Shown: positions 15,700 through 25,353, numbered from the stretch's first letter. The stretch: 35,066 nt of DNA from Coprobacillus sp. (GCA_021203745.1 JAJQAP010000014.1:1-35066); one strand, 5' to 3'. The notes: a model not told the origin generated them from the sequence alone. Numbers and translations: made by a program.

Positions 15700-17370
15700 A
15701 TGAAAAAGAAATTATTAACCGCTATGGCGGCCCTTGTCCTCGTCCTTGGTGTCGGGTCTACCACATCTTGTGATGGAAATAATGATGCCACCCTTTATAC
15801 AATCAGCGACCTTTTAGTGTATGATCGTTTTACCGAACAGTTTGACCTCACTGGTCAAAAAGTCAGTCTCGAAAACGTCATTGTGACATCAAGTCATGGT
15901 AATTCTATTACCGTTAGTGAATATGATGGAGTTACCGCAATCGAAGTGATTTTAGCTGATAATAGTCCTGAAGTGACAATTGAAACACTCGTCAATGTCA
16001 CAGGCACCATGAATACATATCATGGCAGAGCGCAAATTATCGATGCCACTGTCGAAACCGTCGATACTGACCAACAAAACTTCTACTACACAACAGGATT
16101 TACTCGTGCCGCTGGTTTTGATAACTACGGAAGACTCGATTCTGGTGTTATCGGTGGTGCTAGCCAAAAGACCGATGGCACATTAAGCCCAATTAAACTC
16201 AGATTAATCTCTTATAATGGAGTAAAAGAGTATAAAGAGGGTGAAGATATTATCCTTACCGTGGCTTATCAAGGAACAGATTATGATGATCCTTATAACT
16301 GGCTTGAACTAGTCCTATTTGGTGATAGTGACCAAGCCACAATTGCTTATTACAATGCCTTCTTCTTTGGCACTGATACTGCCGTCTCTTGGAGCTCTCC
16401 ATTTAGCACTGGGCGAGCGGATCGTTCGATTATCCCTGCGGGATGGACTGGTATAGCGGAGGGTGAGTACTTTGCTTGTACGCTCTTACACTTCTTCTAC
16501 GATGAAGAGTTAAACCCAGATTATGGATCAATGTTCTTCCTCGATAATGTTTGCTTACAATATATTGATAGCTTTGAACTTTACGATGAAGAATCTGATT
16601 TAGGTAATGATCTTGCTAGGTTTGAGACTGCCTTTAATGAAGGAAAAGATGTCAGCTATACAAACACTATCACCTATTCCTATAAAGAGGGTGAAACAAT
16701 TACTCTCGAAGAGTATTACTCAATGAATAGCGCTGCTTACAACCGTTATTTAAATAACCTTGAAACAATCGATAGTGATACCTTTACAGTAAAGGCTACG
16801 CAAAACTACTTTGCCTGGGAAGAAATCTACTATTCCGATCTAACTGATGAAGATAGCTTATCTTATCAAGGAGAAGTTCTTTATACCTATACTGATAGCG
16901 ATGGTTTAACTACAACCGCGCAACTAGACTTTGATGATCAAACTACCTTTAAAGCCTTCCTTGAAAGTGGAACTCTTACAAGTTACACCGATTATATTAC
17001 TTATAACTATGATGGATATGTTTGGACTGACCTAGTCTACTCACTCTTTGATCTCTTTAGTTATTACAACTATTCACGTTCATTCCATCAGACTAATACT
17101 TCCTATACATTAAACGATGACGCTTTAATCGATTATCTCTGGGATGTCCTTGATGCCTTCTTCATGGGATACTCTGATGATTATTATGACTATTATGGTT
17201 ATGCCTTTGATCTCAATAGTTTAACTTATAATAGCAACACAAACACATTAAAATCTAATTACGATTTGGGTGGATGGTACTATGCTGATACATACTATAC
17301 CTCTGTCCTATATCTTGATTATGTCGTCGATAACGTATTAGTACTAGACTTTGGGACTGAAGCTGAATAA
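15700..17370 (+). CDS. Lipoprotein paralogue B of tandem pair
   Basis: MKKKLLTAMAALVLVLGVGSTTSCDGNND lipobox. N-terminal half clearly similar to the 13805 product (VTGTxxTYHGRxxIxDATVxTVD; LHFFYDEEL...MFxxDNxC...ELYDEES). Confidence 0.82.
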   Translation: MKKKLLTAMAALVLVLGVGSTTSCDGNNDATLYTISDLLVYDRFTEQFDLTGQKVSLENVIVTSSHGNSITVSEYDGVTAIEVILADNSPEVTIETLVNVTGTMNTYHGRAQIIDATVETVDTDQQNFYYTTGFTRAAGFDNYGRLDSGVIGGASQKTDGTLSPIKLRLISYNGVKEYKEGEDIILTVAYQGTDYDDPYNWLELVLFGDSDQATIAYYNAFFFGTDTAVSWSSPFSTGRADRSIIPAGWTGIAEGEYFACTLLHFFYDEELNPDYGSMFFLDNVCLQYIDSFELYDEESDLGNDLARFETAFNEGKDVSYTNTITYSYKEGETITLEEYYSMNSAAYNRYLNNLETIDSDTFTVKATQNYFAWEEIYYSDLTDEDSLSYQGEVLYTYTDSDGLTTTAQLDFDDQTTFKAFLESGTLTSYTDYITYNYDGYVWTDLVYSLFDLFSYYNYSRSFHQTNTSYTLNDDALIDYLWDVLDAFFMGYSDDYYDYYGYAFDLNSLTYNSNTNTLKSNYDLGGWYYADTYYTSVLYLDYVVDNVLVLDFGTEAE

Positions 17371-17392
17371 TCAATAATTATCATCTAAAAAA

Positions 17393-17419
17393 TAAACCCT
17401 CTCTTTGAGAGGGTTTTTC
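17393..17419 (+). terminator. Intrinsic terminator after lipoprotein B
   Basis: AAACCCTCTCtttGAGAGGGTTTTTCT. Confidence 0.85.
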
Positions 17420-17454
17420 TTAATCAATGATATTTATTATAGTATAATAAAAGT

Positions 17455-18891
17455 ATGTACGATGTGCTAATTATTGGAGCAGGAGTTATAGGTGGGTTTA
17501 TTGGCCGAGACCTAGCAAGATATAAACTAAAAGTTTGTGTTTTAGAGAAAAACAACGATGTAACGAGTGGGTCTAGCGCCTCTAACAGCGCCATCATCCA
17601 TTCAGGGTATGACCCAAAAGAAGGTTCTTTAAAACAGAAGTTTAATCTTTTAGGTAATCCCGCTTTTGATAAAGTGTGCGATGAACTAGATGTCCCCTTT
17701 AAGAGAGTGGGCTCTTTAACACTCGCTACAAGTGAAGATGAATTAAATTCTATTAAAGATCTTTATAAACAAGGGCAATCCTATAAAGTAAAGGTATCTT
17801 TACTTAATAGGCAAGAGGTTAAAGCCCTTGAACCAAATATCTCTGATGATGTGCTTGGAGGGTTATACGCTCCTAGTGCCGCTATCATTGATCCTTTCTC
17901 ACTCACTAATCATCTCTTTGAAAACGCAATAGATAATGGTGTTAAACTCTTTTTAAACCAAGAGGTTATAGATATATCTTTAACTTCAAAAGGAAGCTAT
18001 GAAGTAAAAACAAAAGATAACCTATATAGAAGTAAAGTAGTGATAAACTGTGCAGGACTCTATGCAGACAAAGTTGCCGAGATGATTGAAGACGTACCTT
18101 GGAAAATCATTCCAAAGAAGGGTCAATACTATGTCATAGACCACAGCGCAAAACCATTTGTTAATCATATAATATTTCCTACGCCTACGCTTAAAGGAAA
18201 AGGTATCCTTGTTACCCCCACAGCAATGGGAGATTATCTAGTGGGACCAACATCGGATATCGTTGATGATGTTGATGATACCTCCACAAACTCACTTACA
18301 GGAGCATATATTAAAGAGAATGCTTCTAAACTAATAAAAGATATCCCCTTTAAAGACTCTATAAGGGTATTTTCCGGAGTAAGAGCGGCTTCCTCAACAG
18401 GAGACTTTATTATTGAAGGATTACCCACTCATAAAACCTTTATTAATGTCGCAGGTATTGAATCTCCTGGATTGTCTTCTTCTCCAGCGATTGGGGATTA
18501 TGTCGTTAAGAAGCTTGTCTTGCCTTTATTCCCTAATATAAAAGAAAAACCTTACTTTAACCCAAGAGTAAGAAGGTATATAAGGTTTAAAGATTTAACT
18601 GAAAAAGAAAAAGAAGAACTTATAAAGAAAGACCCCAGTTATGGAGAGATAGTCTGCGTTTGTGAACAGATCAGCCTAGGAGAAATACTCGACCTCTTTA
18701 CTAGACCTAATCCCCCAACCTCCATAAAAGCGATAAGAAAGAGACTAGAACTTGGTTTTGGCAAGTGCCAAGGAGGATTTTGCACTCCTAAACTAGTCAA
18801 GATACTCGCCTCTTATTTTAAAGTGGATATGAACGAAATTAATTATGATAACCAGTCTTCTTATATCTTAAAGGAGAAAGTCAAAAAATGA
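17455..18891 (+). CDS. FAD-dependent glycerol-3-phosphate dehydrogenase-like oxidoreductase with C-terminal BFD-like [2Fe-2S] Cys motif
   Basis: MYDVLIIGAGVIGGFIGRDLARYKLKVCVLEKNNDVTSGSSASNSAIIHSGYDP; C-terminal CVCEQISLGEI...GKCQGGFCTP. Confidence 0.85.
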   Translation: MYDVLIIGAGVIGGFIGRDLARYKLKVCVLEKNNDVTSGSSASNSAIIHSGYDPKEGSLKQKFNLLGNPAFDKVCDELDVPFKRVGSLTLATSEDELNSIKDLYKQGQSYKVKVSLLNRQEVKALEPNISDDVLGGLYAPSAAIIDPFSLTNHLFENAIDNGVKLFLNQEVIDISLTSKGSYEVKTKDNLYRSKVVINCAGLYADKVAEMIEDVPWKIIPKKGQYYVIDHSAKPFVNHIIFPTPTLKGKGILVTPTAMGDYLVGPTSDIVDDVDDTSTNSLTGAYIKENASKLIKDIPFKDSIRVFSGVRAASSTGDFIIEGLPTHKTFINVAGIESPGLSSSPAIGDYVVKKLVLPLFPNIKEKPYFNPRVRRYIRFKDLTEKEKEELIKKDPSYGEIVCVCEQISLGEILDLFTRPNPPTSIKAIRKRLELGFGKCQGGFCTPKLVKILASYFKVDMNEINYDNQSSYILKEKVKK

Positions 18892-20135
18892 TTAAAAAGG
18901 ATTTAGTCATTATTGGGGGAGGCTCCGCAGGTATGGGGGCGGCTCTACAAGCTAATAAACTTGGGATTAAGTCTATTTTAATCATCGAAAAAGAAGACAC
19001 ACTAGGAGGAATCCTCAATCAGTGTATCCATACTGGCTTTGGACTAATTGAGTATAAAGAAGAGTTAACAGGACCTGAGTTTTTAACGAGACTCGAAGAT
19101 AAAGTAAAAGAAGAAGGGATCGAGTATAAACTATCCTCAACTGTCCTTAGTGTCTCAAAGGATAAAGTGGTGACCTACTCTAACAGTAAAGAAGGAGTAA
19201 GAGAAGTGCACGCAAAAGCAATCATCTATGCAGGCGGATGTTATGAAAGAAACGCTGGAGAAATAGAGTTAGGGGGCAAAAGAATATCAGGAATAATAAC
19301 GGCAGGACAAGCCCAGAAGTATTTAAATATCTATGGATACCTAGTAGGGAAAAAGATTGTAATACTAGGAAGTGGCGATATCGGTCTTATTATGGCACGC
19401 CGCTTCACGTTAGAAGGGGCAAAAGTTATCTGTGTTGCAGAGCTATCCCCATACTGCAACGGACTTAACCGAAATGTCGTTCAATGCTTAAATGACTTTG
19501 ATATACCACTTTACTTAAGCACCACAGTAAAAGAGGTTAAAGGGAAAGACCATGTTGAAAGTGTAACACTTGTTAGTGTCGATTCTAAAGGCACACCAAT
19601 TGAGGGAACTGAAAGAGAAATAGAGTGCGATACACTCTGCCTCTCAGTCGGACTAGTCCCATATCTTGGTCCACTTAATAATCTTGATTTGGTTAAAGAT
19701 AAGGCAGGACGTATCGCTGTAAATCAGTACAAAGAGTCATCTTTACCCGGTCTATTTATATGTGGAAACGCTCTCCATGTTCATGATATTGTGGACTATG
19801 TTGTGGAGGAAGCAAGAGAAGCGGCAAAAGGGGCAAAAGCATACCTAGATAACGAGCTTTCAAGTCAGACTGAAACAAAGATTACCTACGGCTCTAATAT
19901 TAACTATGTTGTCCCGCAGTCTGTTGCCACCCCAATCCTTACTGACTTTACCCTTAAGTTTAGGGTGAGATCTAATCTAAAAGATGTCTCAGTTTATATA
20001 TACAATAATGATACTTTAATTAGTAAAACTAATTATACAGCGCTTATCCCTTCCCAAATGGTGATGATTAACCTAAAAAAAGATAAGTTAGAAGAACCCA
20101 TTAACCTATCTATAAAAGTCGAGGAAAGAAAATGA
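18888..20135 (+). CDS. FAD/NAD(P)-dependent oxidoreductase
   Basis: DLVIIGGGSAGMGAALQANKLGIKSILIIEKEDTLGGILNQCIHTGFGL. Overlaps the upstream stop. Confidence 0.85.
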   Translation: MIKKDLVIIGGGSAGMGAALQANKLGIKSILIIEKEDTLGGILNQCIHTGFGLIEYKEELTGPEFLTRLEDKVKEEGIEYKLSSTVLSVSKDKVVTYSNSKEGVREVHAKAIIYAGGCYERNAGEIELGGKRISGIITAGQAQKYLNIYGYLVGKKIVILGSGDIGLIMARRFTLEGAKVICVAELSPYCNGLNRNVVQCLNDFDIPLYLSTTVKEVKGKDHVESVTLVSVDSKGTPIEGTEREIECDTLCLSVGLVPYLGPLNNLDLVKDKAGRIAVNQYKESSLPGLFICGNALHVHDIVDYVVEEAREAAKGAKAYLDNELSSQTETKITYGSNINYVVPQSVATPILTDFTLKFRVRSNLKDVSVYIYNNDTLISKTNYTALIPSQMVMINLKKDKLEEPINLSIKVEERK

Positions 20136-20473
20136 AAGAGTTAGTGTGTATTTGCTGCCCAAGAGGATGTAACCTTACTATCGATGAGGATGGTAAAGTA
20201 AGTGGTAACTTCTGCCCTAAAGGGAAAGAGTACGCTCTTGAAGAGACTAGTGCCCCTAAGCGCACCCTTACGACTTTTATTCGTGTGCAAAATAGAAAAG
20301 ACACCATGCTATCAGTAAAAACAAGTGGGGCTATCCCCAAAGAGAAGATGGGGGAGTTAATGGCATATATCAACGTCTTAAAAGTCAAGGCGCCTATCCA
20401 AATTGGGGATGTTATTGTCACTGATATATTAGGACTTGGGGTTAACCTAGTGGCCACAAAAAATATTTTATAA
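20132..20473 (+). CDS. DUF1667 family cysteine-motif protein
   Basis: CICCPRGCNLTIDEDGKVSGNFCPKGKEYALEE; third gene of the GlpA-like/FAD/DUF1667 trio. Confidence 0.8.
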   Translation: MKELVCICCPRGCNLTIDEDGKVSGNFCPKGKEYALEETSAPKRTLTTFIRVQNRKDTMLSVKTSGAIPKEKMGELMAYINVLKVKAPIQIGDVIVTDILGLGVNLVATKNIL

Positions 20474-20591
20474 AAATATTTCTTTTAATGAATATATCTA
20501 ATTTGATAGAATAATTACAGGAACTTTTCCATAAGAATTATTTTATTTTACTTGATAGAATCGTCAAAAATTTAGTTTTGAAAGGAGTTTT

Positions 20592-22289
20592 ATGGCCGAT
20601 AGTATTAAAGTGGTCGCTTTAGGCGGGCTTGATGAAAGTGGCAGAGATTGTTATGTCGTCGAAATAAACGATGACATCTTTGTCTTTGATTGTGGTCTTT
20701 CTTTCCCTGATAAATCCACCCCTGGAATTGACTATTTTATTCCTAATGACGATTACCTAGTCGAAAATAAAGATCGTTTAAAAGCCTATATCTTAACCCA
20801 TGGGCACGATGAAAATATCGGTGGTATTCTCTACCTTTATAACCAAGCCCCCGCCCCGATATACTGCACAAACGCGACAAAAACCATTTTACTGGCGGAG
20901 GCGGAGTTTACCCATGTTAAAGTGCCTAAGTTTAACTTTGTGATTATTGAACCTAGTTCCACTCAAGTAATCGCTGGTCATACATTCCAGTTTTTCCAAA
21001 CCGCGCATAACGCTCCTAAATCCTTTGGGGTGGCTCTTGAAACCGACAGGGGTAATATCGTTTATACCTCTGATTTTATCGTGGACTACACTGTGGATGA
21101 TCCTGACTACTACTTTGATTTAAATAAACTCTCTTCTATCGCGGAGAAAGGTACGCTTCTTTTAATGACTGAATCAAAAGGGGCTAATGGTCATGGATAC
21201 TGCTCCCCTCATCATAAACTAACCTCAGTTATTGAAAAGTATTTTACTAATAACGATAATCGTATATTTATCGCCCTTTTCTATCAAAACCTTTTTAGGA
21301 TTACCGAAGTCTTTAATCTCTGTAAAACCCATCATAAAAAGATCTATCCTTATGACGCTTTTACAAGGAGATTCCTCGATATTCTCTTTAAAGAAAATTC
21401 CACAATGCCAATAAAAAAAGAAGACCTTCTCTCTAAAGAAGATCTCTTAAGAGCAAGACAAAGAGATGTTGTAGTCTTAATGCTAGGACAAGGAGACGAA
21501 CTATATAGCTCAATTATCTCTTTAGCAAAGCATGAAAACGAAGATAAGAGAGTGGTCCTCACCAAAGATGATACCTTTATTGTCGCCGCTATCCCAAACC
21601 CTTCCTTTGAATCAATTGCCACAAGAACCATCGATTACCTTTATAGAGCGGGTTGTGAAGTTGTTTGGCCCGCCAAAAAGAAAGTCATCTCTATGCACGC
21701 TGAACAAGATGATTTAAAGCTTATGCTCTCTTTACTTAGACCTAAGTACTATTTACCAGTAAGAGGCTCATATGTCAATTTAATGCATAACGCTAAACTT
21801 GCTCTTTCTATGGGGATAGGACTTAACCACTCTAACGTCTTTATTCTAGATAACGGCACTCAACTAGTCTTTAACGAAGATAAAGTTCAACTTCTTTCAA
21901 ATATCAACAACAGAATCCATGCTTGGCCCACGATGGTAGATGGACTAGGTTATATTAAAGAAGGAGAAGAATTAGTGGATGATAGAAAGAAGCTATCAGT
22001 AGATGGTGTTACCATTTTAGCGGCAACGGTATCTAAATCTAAGCACAAAATCATCGCTGGTCCTGATTGTCAGATGAGGGGTTTTGTCTTTGCAAAAGAC
22101 GCCGAACCAATCTTAAAGAGTATCTCAAATATCTTCGTTGAGGAGATCAATAACATTTTAGTGCTTCCAAACTTTAACTTTGATTTTGAACCCTACTACG
22201 AAGAGATAGAGGAGCGTATTAAGAAGTGGATTAGAAGAGAAAATGGTCGTGAACCCCTTGTGATGCTTGATGTCATCGTTATTGACTAA
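20592..22289 (+). CDS. Ribonuclease J family protein (MBL/beta-CASP) with degenerate metal-binding motifs
   Basis: Overall RNase J layout (ALGGLDESGRDCYVVEINDDIFVFDCGLSFPD...THGHDENIGGILYLY...TSDFIVD...LKLMLSLLRPKYYLPVRGSYVNL). SD gaaaggag upstream. Confidence 0.82.
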   Translation: MADSIKVVALGGLDESGRDCYVVEINDDIFVFDCGLSFPDKSTPGIDYFIPNDDYLVENKDRLKAYILTHGHDENIGGILYLYNQAPAPIYCTNATKTILLAEAEFTHVKVPKFNFVIIEPSSTQVIAGHTFQFFQTAHNAPKSFGVALETDRGNIVYTSDFIVDYTVDDPDYYFDLNKLSSIAEKGTLLLMTESKGANGHGYCSPHHKLTSVIEKYFTNNDNRIFIALFYQNLFRITEVFNLCKTHHKKIYPYDAFTRRFLDILFKENSTMPIKKEDLLSKEDLLRARQRDVVVLMLGQGDELYSSIISLAKHENEDKRVVLTKDDTFIVAAIPNPSFESIATRTIDYLYRAGCEVVWPAKKKVISMHAEQDDLKLMLSLLRPKYYLPVRGSYVNLMHNAKLALSMGIGLNHSNVFILDNGTQLVFNEDKVQLLSNINNRIHAWPTMVDGLGYIKEGEELVDDRKKLSVDGVTILAATVSKSKHKIIAGPDCQMRGFVFAKDAEPILKSISNIFVEEINNILVLPNFNFDFEPYYEEIEERIKKWIRRENGREPLVMLDVIVID

Positions 22290-22303
22290 GCGGTATAAAT
22301 TCG

Positions 22304-22345
22304 TTTATGTTGTTTTATTTATAGAAAAACAACATAAATTTTTTT
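22304..22345 (+). terminator. AT-rich intrinsic terminator after the RNase J family gene
   Basis: TTTATGTTGTTTT (22304-22316) / AAAACAACATAAA (22326-22338), 13-bp perfect stem followed by T7. Confidence 0.7.
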
Positions 22346-22357
22346 ATAATTTATAAT

Positions 22358-25042
22358 ATGCCAGAAAATAATGTTAACTCCTATAAAAGAGGTCTCTATG
22401 TCGCGATAGGTGTTTTTTTGTGGCTTCTTGCGATGGTTTTAATTATTAATATTGGACCTGTTGCTAAAGTTTTATCCTTTATATTCACCTATACCTTTGG
22501 GATTTTAAGTTATGTTATTTATGTTTTGATGCTTGTCGTTGGTTTCTTTTTAATCTTTTTCCAGGATAAGGTAAAGGTTAGCTATCCTTCTAGAGTGGTG
22601 GCCTCTATTGTTTTATTTTTAGGACTCGACATAATTGTTACCGATATATATGTCAGTGTGCTAGATACATCTAGTCTAATTACACTATCAAACTTTACCC
22701 AGTATTTCTCTGATTCTTGCTTTTCTAGTGTAAAGTATATAAGAACCACTGAATTTATTAATCTCTTTAGTGTGGATACCCCATTTGCAGGTGGTTACCT
22801 TGGTTATTTTATCGTTGCCCTTTTAACTAATGTCGGTGGTTATGTTGTATCCTCCCTTCTAATAGTACTCGGAGTGCTTCTCTATTTTGTTCCTAACTTA
22901 AGAAAACTCATAAGACGGAATAGTGAAGTGTCCCCTGAGGGAGAAGATATAGAAATCGACGATAAATCCTTAAAGAAAGAAAAGACCAAGCGTGTCAGGG
23001 TGTCTAACGTCAACGTTGTAAAAGAGGCCAGTGAGGTAGAAGAAGAAGAGATAAGCTATATTCCCACTCAAGGAGAAGGAGTCTTACTTAAACACGCTTA
23101 CTACGATGATGGATCTGCACCTCTCCACGAACAAAGAGGAGGTTTTAGCACCGCTGATGTGCCTTTTATGGATAAAAAGTCTCTCCCTGTTTTAAGCGAA
23201 GAGATAGATTCCCCTAAAGAAATAGAACCAGAAATCTTAAAACCTCAATATAAGGAGCCTGAACCAGTTAGAGAGCAGATTTATGTTGATACCACCTCAA
23301 AAAAAGAAGAGCCAATTAATCTAGAAGAGGAGCAAGACCTATTTGTCTCTTATGATGATGAAGAATTTGAACAAGAGGATATAGAAGAAGAAAAGATTGC
23401 CGCAGTAGAATCTCTTTCTAACTTTAAAGAGAGTGAACCTGAACCTATACAAGAGGCCCCCAATAACGTCTTTATCCCTTCTAGCCAAAAAGAAGAAGAA
23501 GTACCCGTTGTTAATGAAGAGCCAAAGAATGAACTTGAAACACCCGCAAAAAAGAGAATCAATTATATCCCACCTTCTTTAGACTTGTTAAAAGATCGTC
23601 TTTCCTCGTTCGCCGATTCAGGGAATATCCAGATGTCAGAATCGCGCGCCCATATAATCGATGAGAAGATGAAAGAGTTTAGAACGGACGCTCATGTAGC
23701 TTCCTATGTAATAGGACCAACAGTTACAAGATTTAACATTGCGTATGGTCAAAATGTGTCCTACACGAAAGTGGAAAACCTCATTGATGATCTCTCTATT
23801 GCCCTAAATGGGGTCTCCTGTCGTTTTGTTAAGACAGTACTAGGCACTCCTTACTCAGGAATAGAAATCCCAAATGAAAACAAAACTACAGTGGGCTTTA
23901 AAGAAATACTCAAAAAACTCCCTGACCCTAAAGAGCATCCTCTTGCCGTGGGATTTGGAGTTAATGTTGATGGACAAACTATTTGGGCTGATTATGATCA
24001 GTTCCCCCACGCCATTATTGCTGGGACCACTGGTAGTGGTAAAACCGTCTTTGTGGAGTCAATCATTGCCACCCTTATCATGCGTAACTCCCCAGATGAT
24101 GTCAAAATTATGATTGTGGATCCTAAGTTTGTCGATTTAACGAAGTTTGATGGTATCCCACATTTACTCTGTCCAATAATCGCGGATTACTCTCAGGTTA
24201 ATGTTGCCTTTAAGAAGTTAATCGAGGAGATGAATAGAAGATATGAAGTCTTTAGAAATGCGAGAGTGGGGGATATTAAAACCTTTAATAAATACGCGAG
24301 AGCAAATAATTTAGAAACAATGCCCTCAATCTTCGTCTTTATCGATGAGTTTGCAGATCTTGTTGGAGAGATAAAAGAGATCACTAATCTCTGTCAAAGA
24401 CTCGCGCAAAAATCAAGAGCCGCGGGTATATATCTATGTATTGCTACGCAACGTCCTGATAAAAATGTTGTCACCGGTAACTTAAAAGCTAATTTACCGA
24501 CCCATATTGCTTTAAGAACATCTAATGTGACAGATTCTATTACAATACTTGGAGAGAAAGGTGCTAACTACTTACAAGGAAAAGGCGATATGCTCGTTCA
24601 AACTCCTGATGTTAACCAAGGTGACTCGACAAGACTTCAAGGTTGTTTCCTTGATGATGATGAGATATTTGGAATAGTAAACTATCTAAAAGAAAACTAT
24701 AAACCTGATTATGATCCTAACTTCCTCGATTTAGTGGACCATTCGGAAGAGGCCGCTGACGAAGTTGTTAAAGCGGGAGTGTATGGTTCCTCTAACGATT
24801 TAGACGCTGATGGTAAATACAGTGCCATTAAAGAATGGGTCATGGGACTAGACTATGTCAGTATGAGTAGAATCCAGGTGGAGTGGTCAATAGGATTCTC
24901 TCGCGCAAGACGCATCTTTAACCAGCTTGTCAGTGAAGGAATCATTGAGCAAACAAGTGCGACCTCAAATAAAGGGAGTAAGGTTTTAATCCATGAAGAA
25001 GAAGTCGATTATGAAGTAGATAGTGAGGAGGTACTATACTAA
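22358..25042 (+). CDS. ftsK: DNA translocase FtsK/SpoIIIE
   Basis: N-terminal TM segments, acidic linker, AIIAGTTGSGKTVFVESIIATLI Walker A, FVFIDEFADL, C-terminal winged-helix gamma domain (MSRIQVEWSIGFSRARRIFNQLVSEGIIE). Confidence 0.95.
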   Translation: MPENNVNSYKRGLYVAIGVFLWLLAMVLIINIGPVAKVLSFIFTYTFGILSYVIYVLMLVVGFFLIFFQDKVKVSYPSRVVASIVLFLGLDIIVTDIYVSVLDTSSLITLSNFTQYFSDSCFSSVKYIRTTEFINLFSVDTPFAGGYLGYFIVALLTNVGGYVVSSLLIVLGVLLYFVPNLRKLIRRNSEVSPEGEDIEIDDKSLKKEKTKRVRVSNVNVVKEASEVEEEEISYIPTQGEGVLLKHAYYDDGSAPLHEQRGGFSTADVPFMDKKSLPVLSEEIDSPKEIEPEILKPQYKEPEPVREQIYVDTTSKKEEPINLEEEQDLFVSYDDEEFEQEDIEEEKIAAVESLSNFKESEPEPIQEAPNNVFIPSSQKEEEVPVVNEEPKNELETPAKKRINYIPPSLDLLKDRLSSFADSGNIQMSESRAHIIDEKMKEFRTDAHVASYVIGPTVTRFNIAYGQNVSYTKVENLIDDLSIALNGVSCRFVKTVLGTPYSGIEIPNENKTTVGFKEILKKLPDPKEHPLAVGFGVNVDGQTIWADYDQFPHAIIAGTTGSGKTVFVESIIATLIMRNSPDDVKIMIVDPKFVDLTKFDGIPHLLCPIIADYSQVNVAFKKLIEEMNRRYEVFRNARVGDIKTFNKYARANNLETMPSIFVFIDEFADLVGEIKEITNLCQRLAQKSRAAGIYLCIATQRPDKNVVTGNLKANLPTHIALRTSNVTDSITILGEKGANYLQGKGDMLVQTPDVNQGDSTRLQGCFLDDDEIFGIVNYLKENYKPDYDPNFLDLVDHSEEAADEVVKAGVYGSSNDLDADGKYSAIKEWVMGLDYVSMSRIQVEWSIGFSRARRIFNQLVSEGIIEQTSATSNKGSKVLIHEEEVDYEVDSEEVLY

Positions 25043-25353
25043 TGGCAGTAGGAATTGACTTAGTTAATGTTAATCGTATTAAAGAAGATGAGGCTTTTGT
25101 TAGCCACATTTTAGCGGAAGAAGAAAGAGATGCATATTATAGAAGAAGCGATAAAAAGATATATCTAGCCTCACGTTGGGCCATCAAAGAGGCCTTTATT
25201 AAAGCATTAGGGAAAGGAGTGAGTTACGATAAAATCATCGTCTGTAACGAAGTAAATGGGAAACCCTATATCAAGTATGGGGGACAAGTATATAAGGGTG
25301 TAAGCGTTTCCCACGAAAAGGATTACAGTGTTGCTATCGTAATTGTGGACTAG
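25042..25353 (+). CDS. acpS: Holo-[acyl-carrier-protein] synthase
   Basis: MAVGIDLVNVNRIKED...LASRWAIKEAFIKALGKG...VSVSHEKDYSVAIVIV. Confidence 0.88.
   Translation: MAVGIDLVNVNRIKEDEAFVSHILAEEERDAYYRRSDKKIYLASRWAIKEAFIKALGKGVSYDKIIVCNEVNGKPYIKYGGQVYKGVSVSHEKDYSVAIVIVD

Noticed and set aside
20110-20457. 115-aa minus ORF antisense to the DUF1667 gene
   Set aside because: The plus-strand product has a conserved CxxC...C motif and overlaps its operon neighbour. The minus ORF is a shadow.
20461-20485. AAATATTTT/AAAATATTT hairpin at the DUF1667 stop as a terminator
   Set aside because: Perfect 9-bp but entirely A/T, with its loop at the stop codon and only a short interrupted T-run. Too weak to call.
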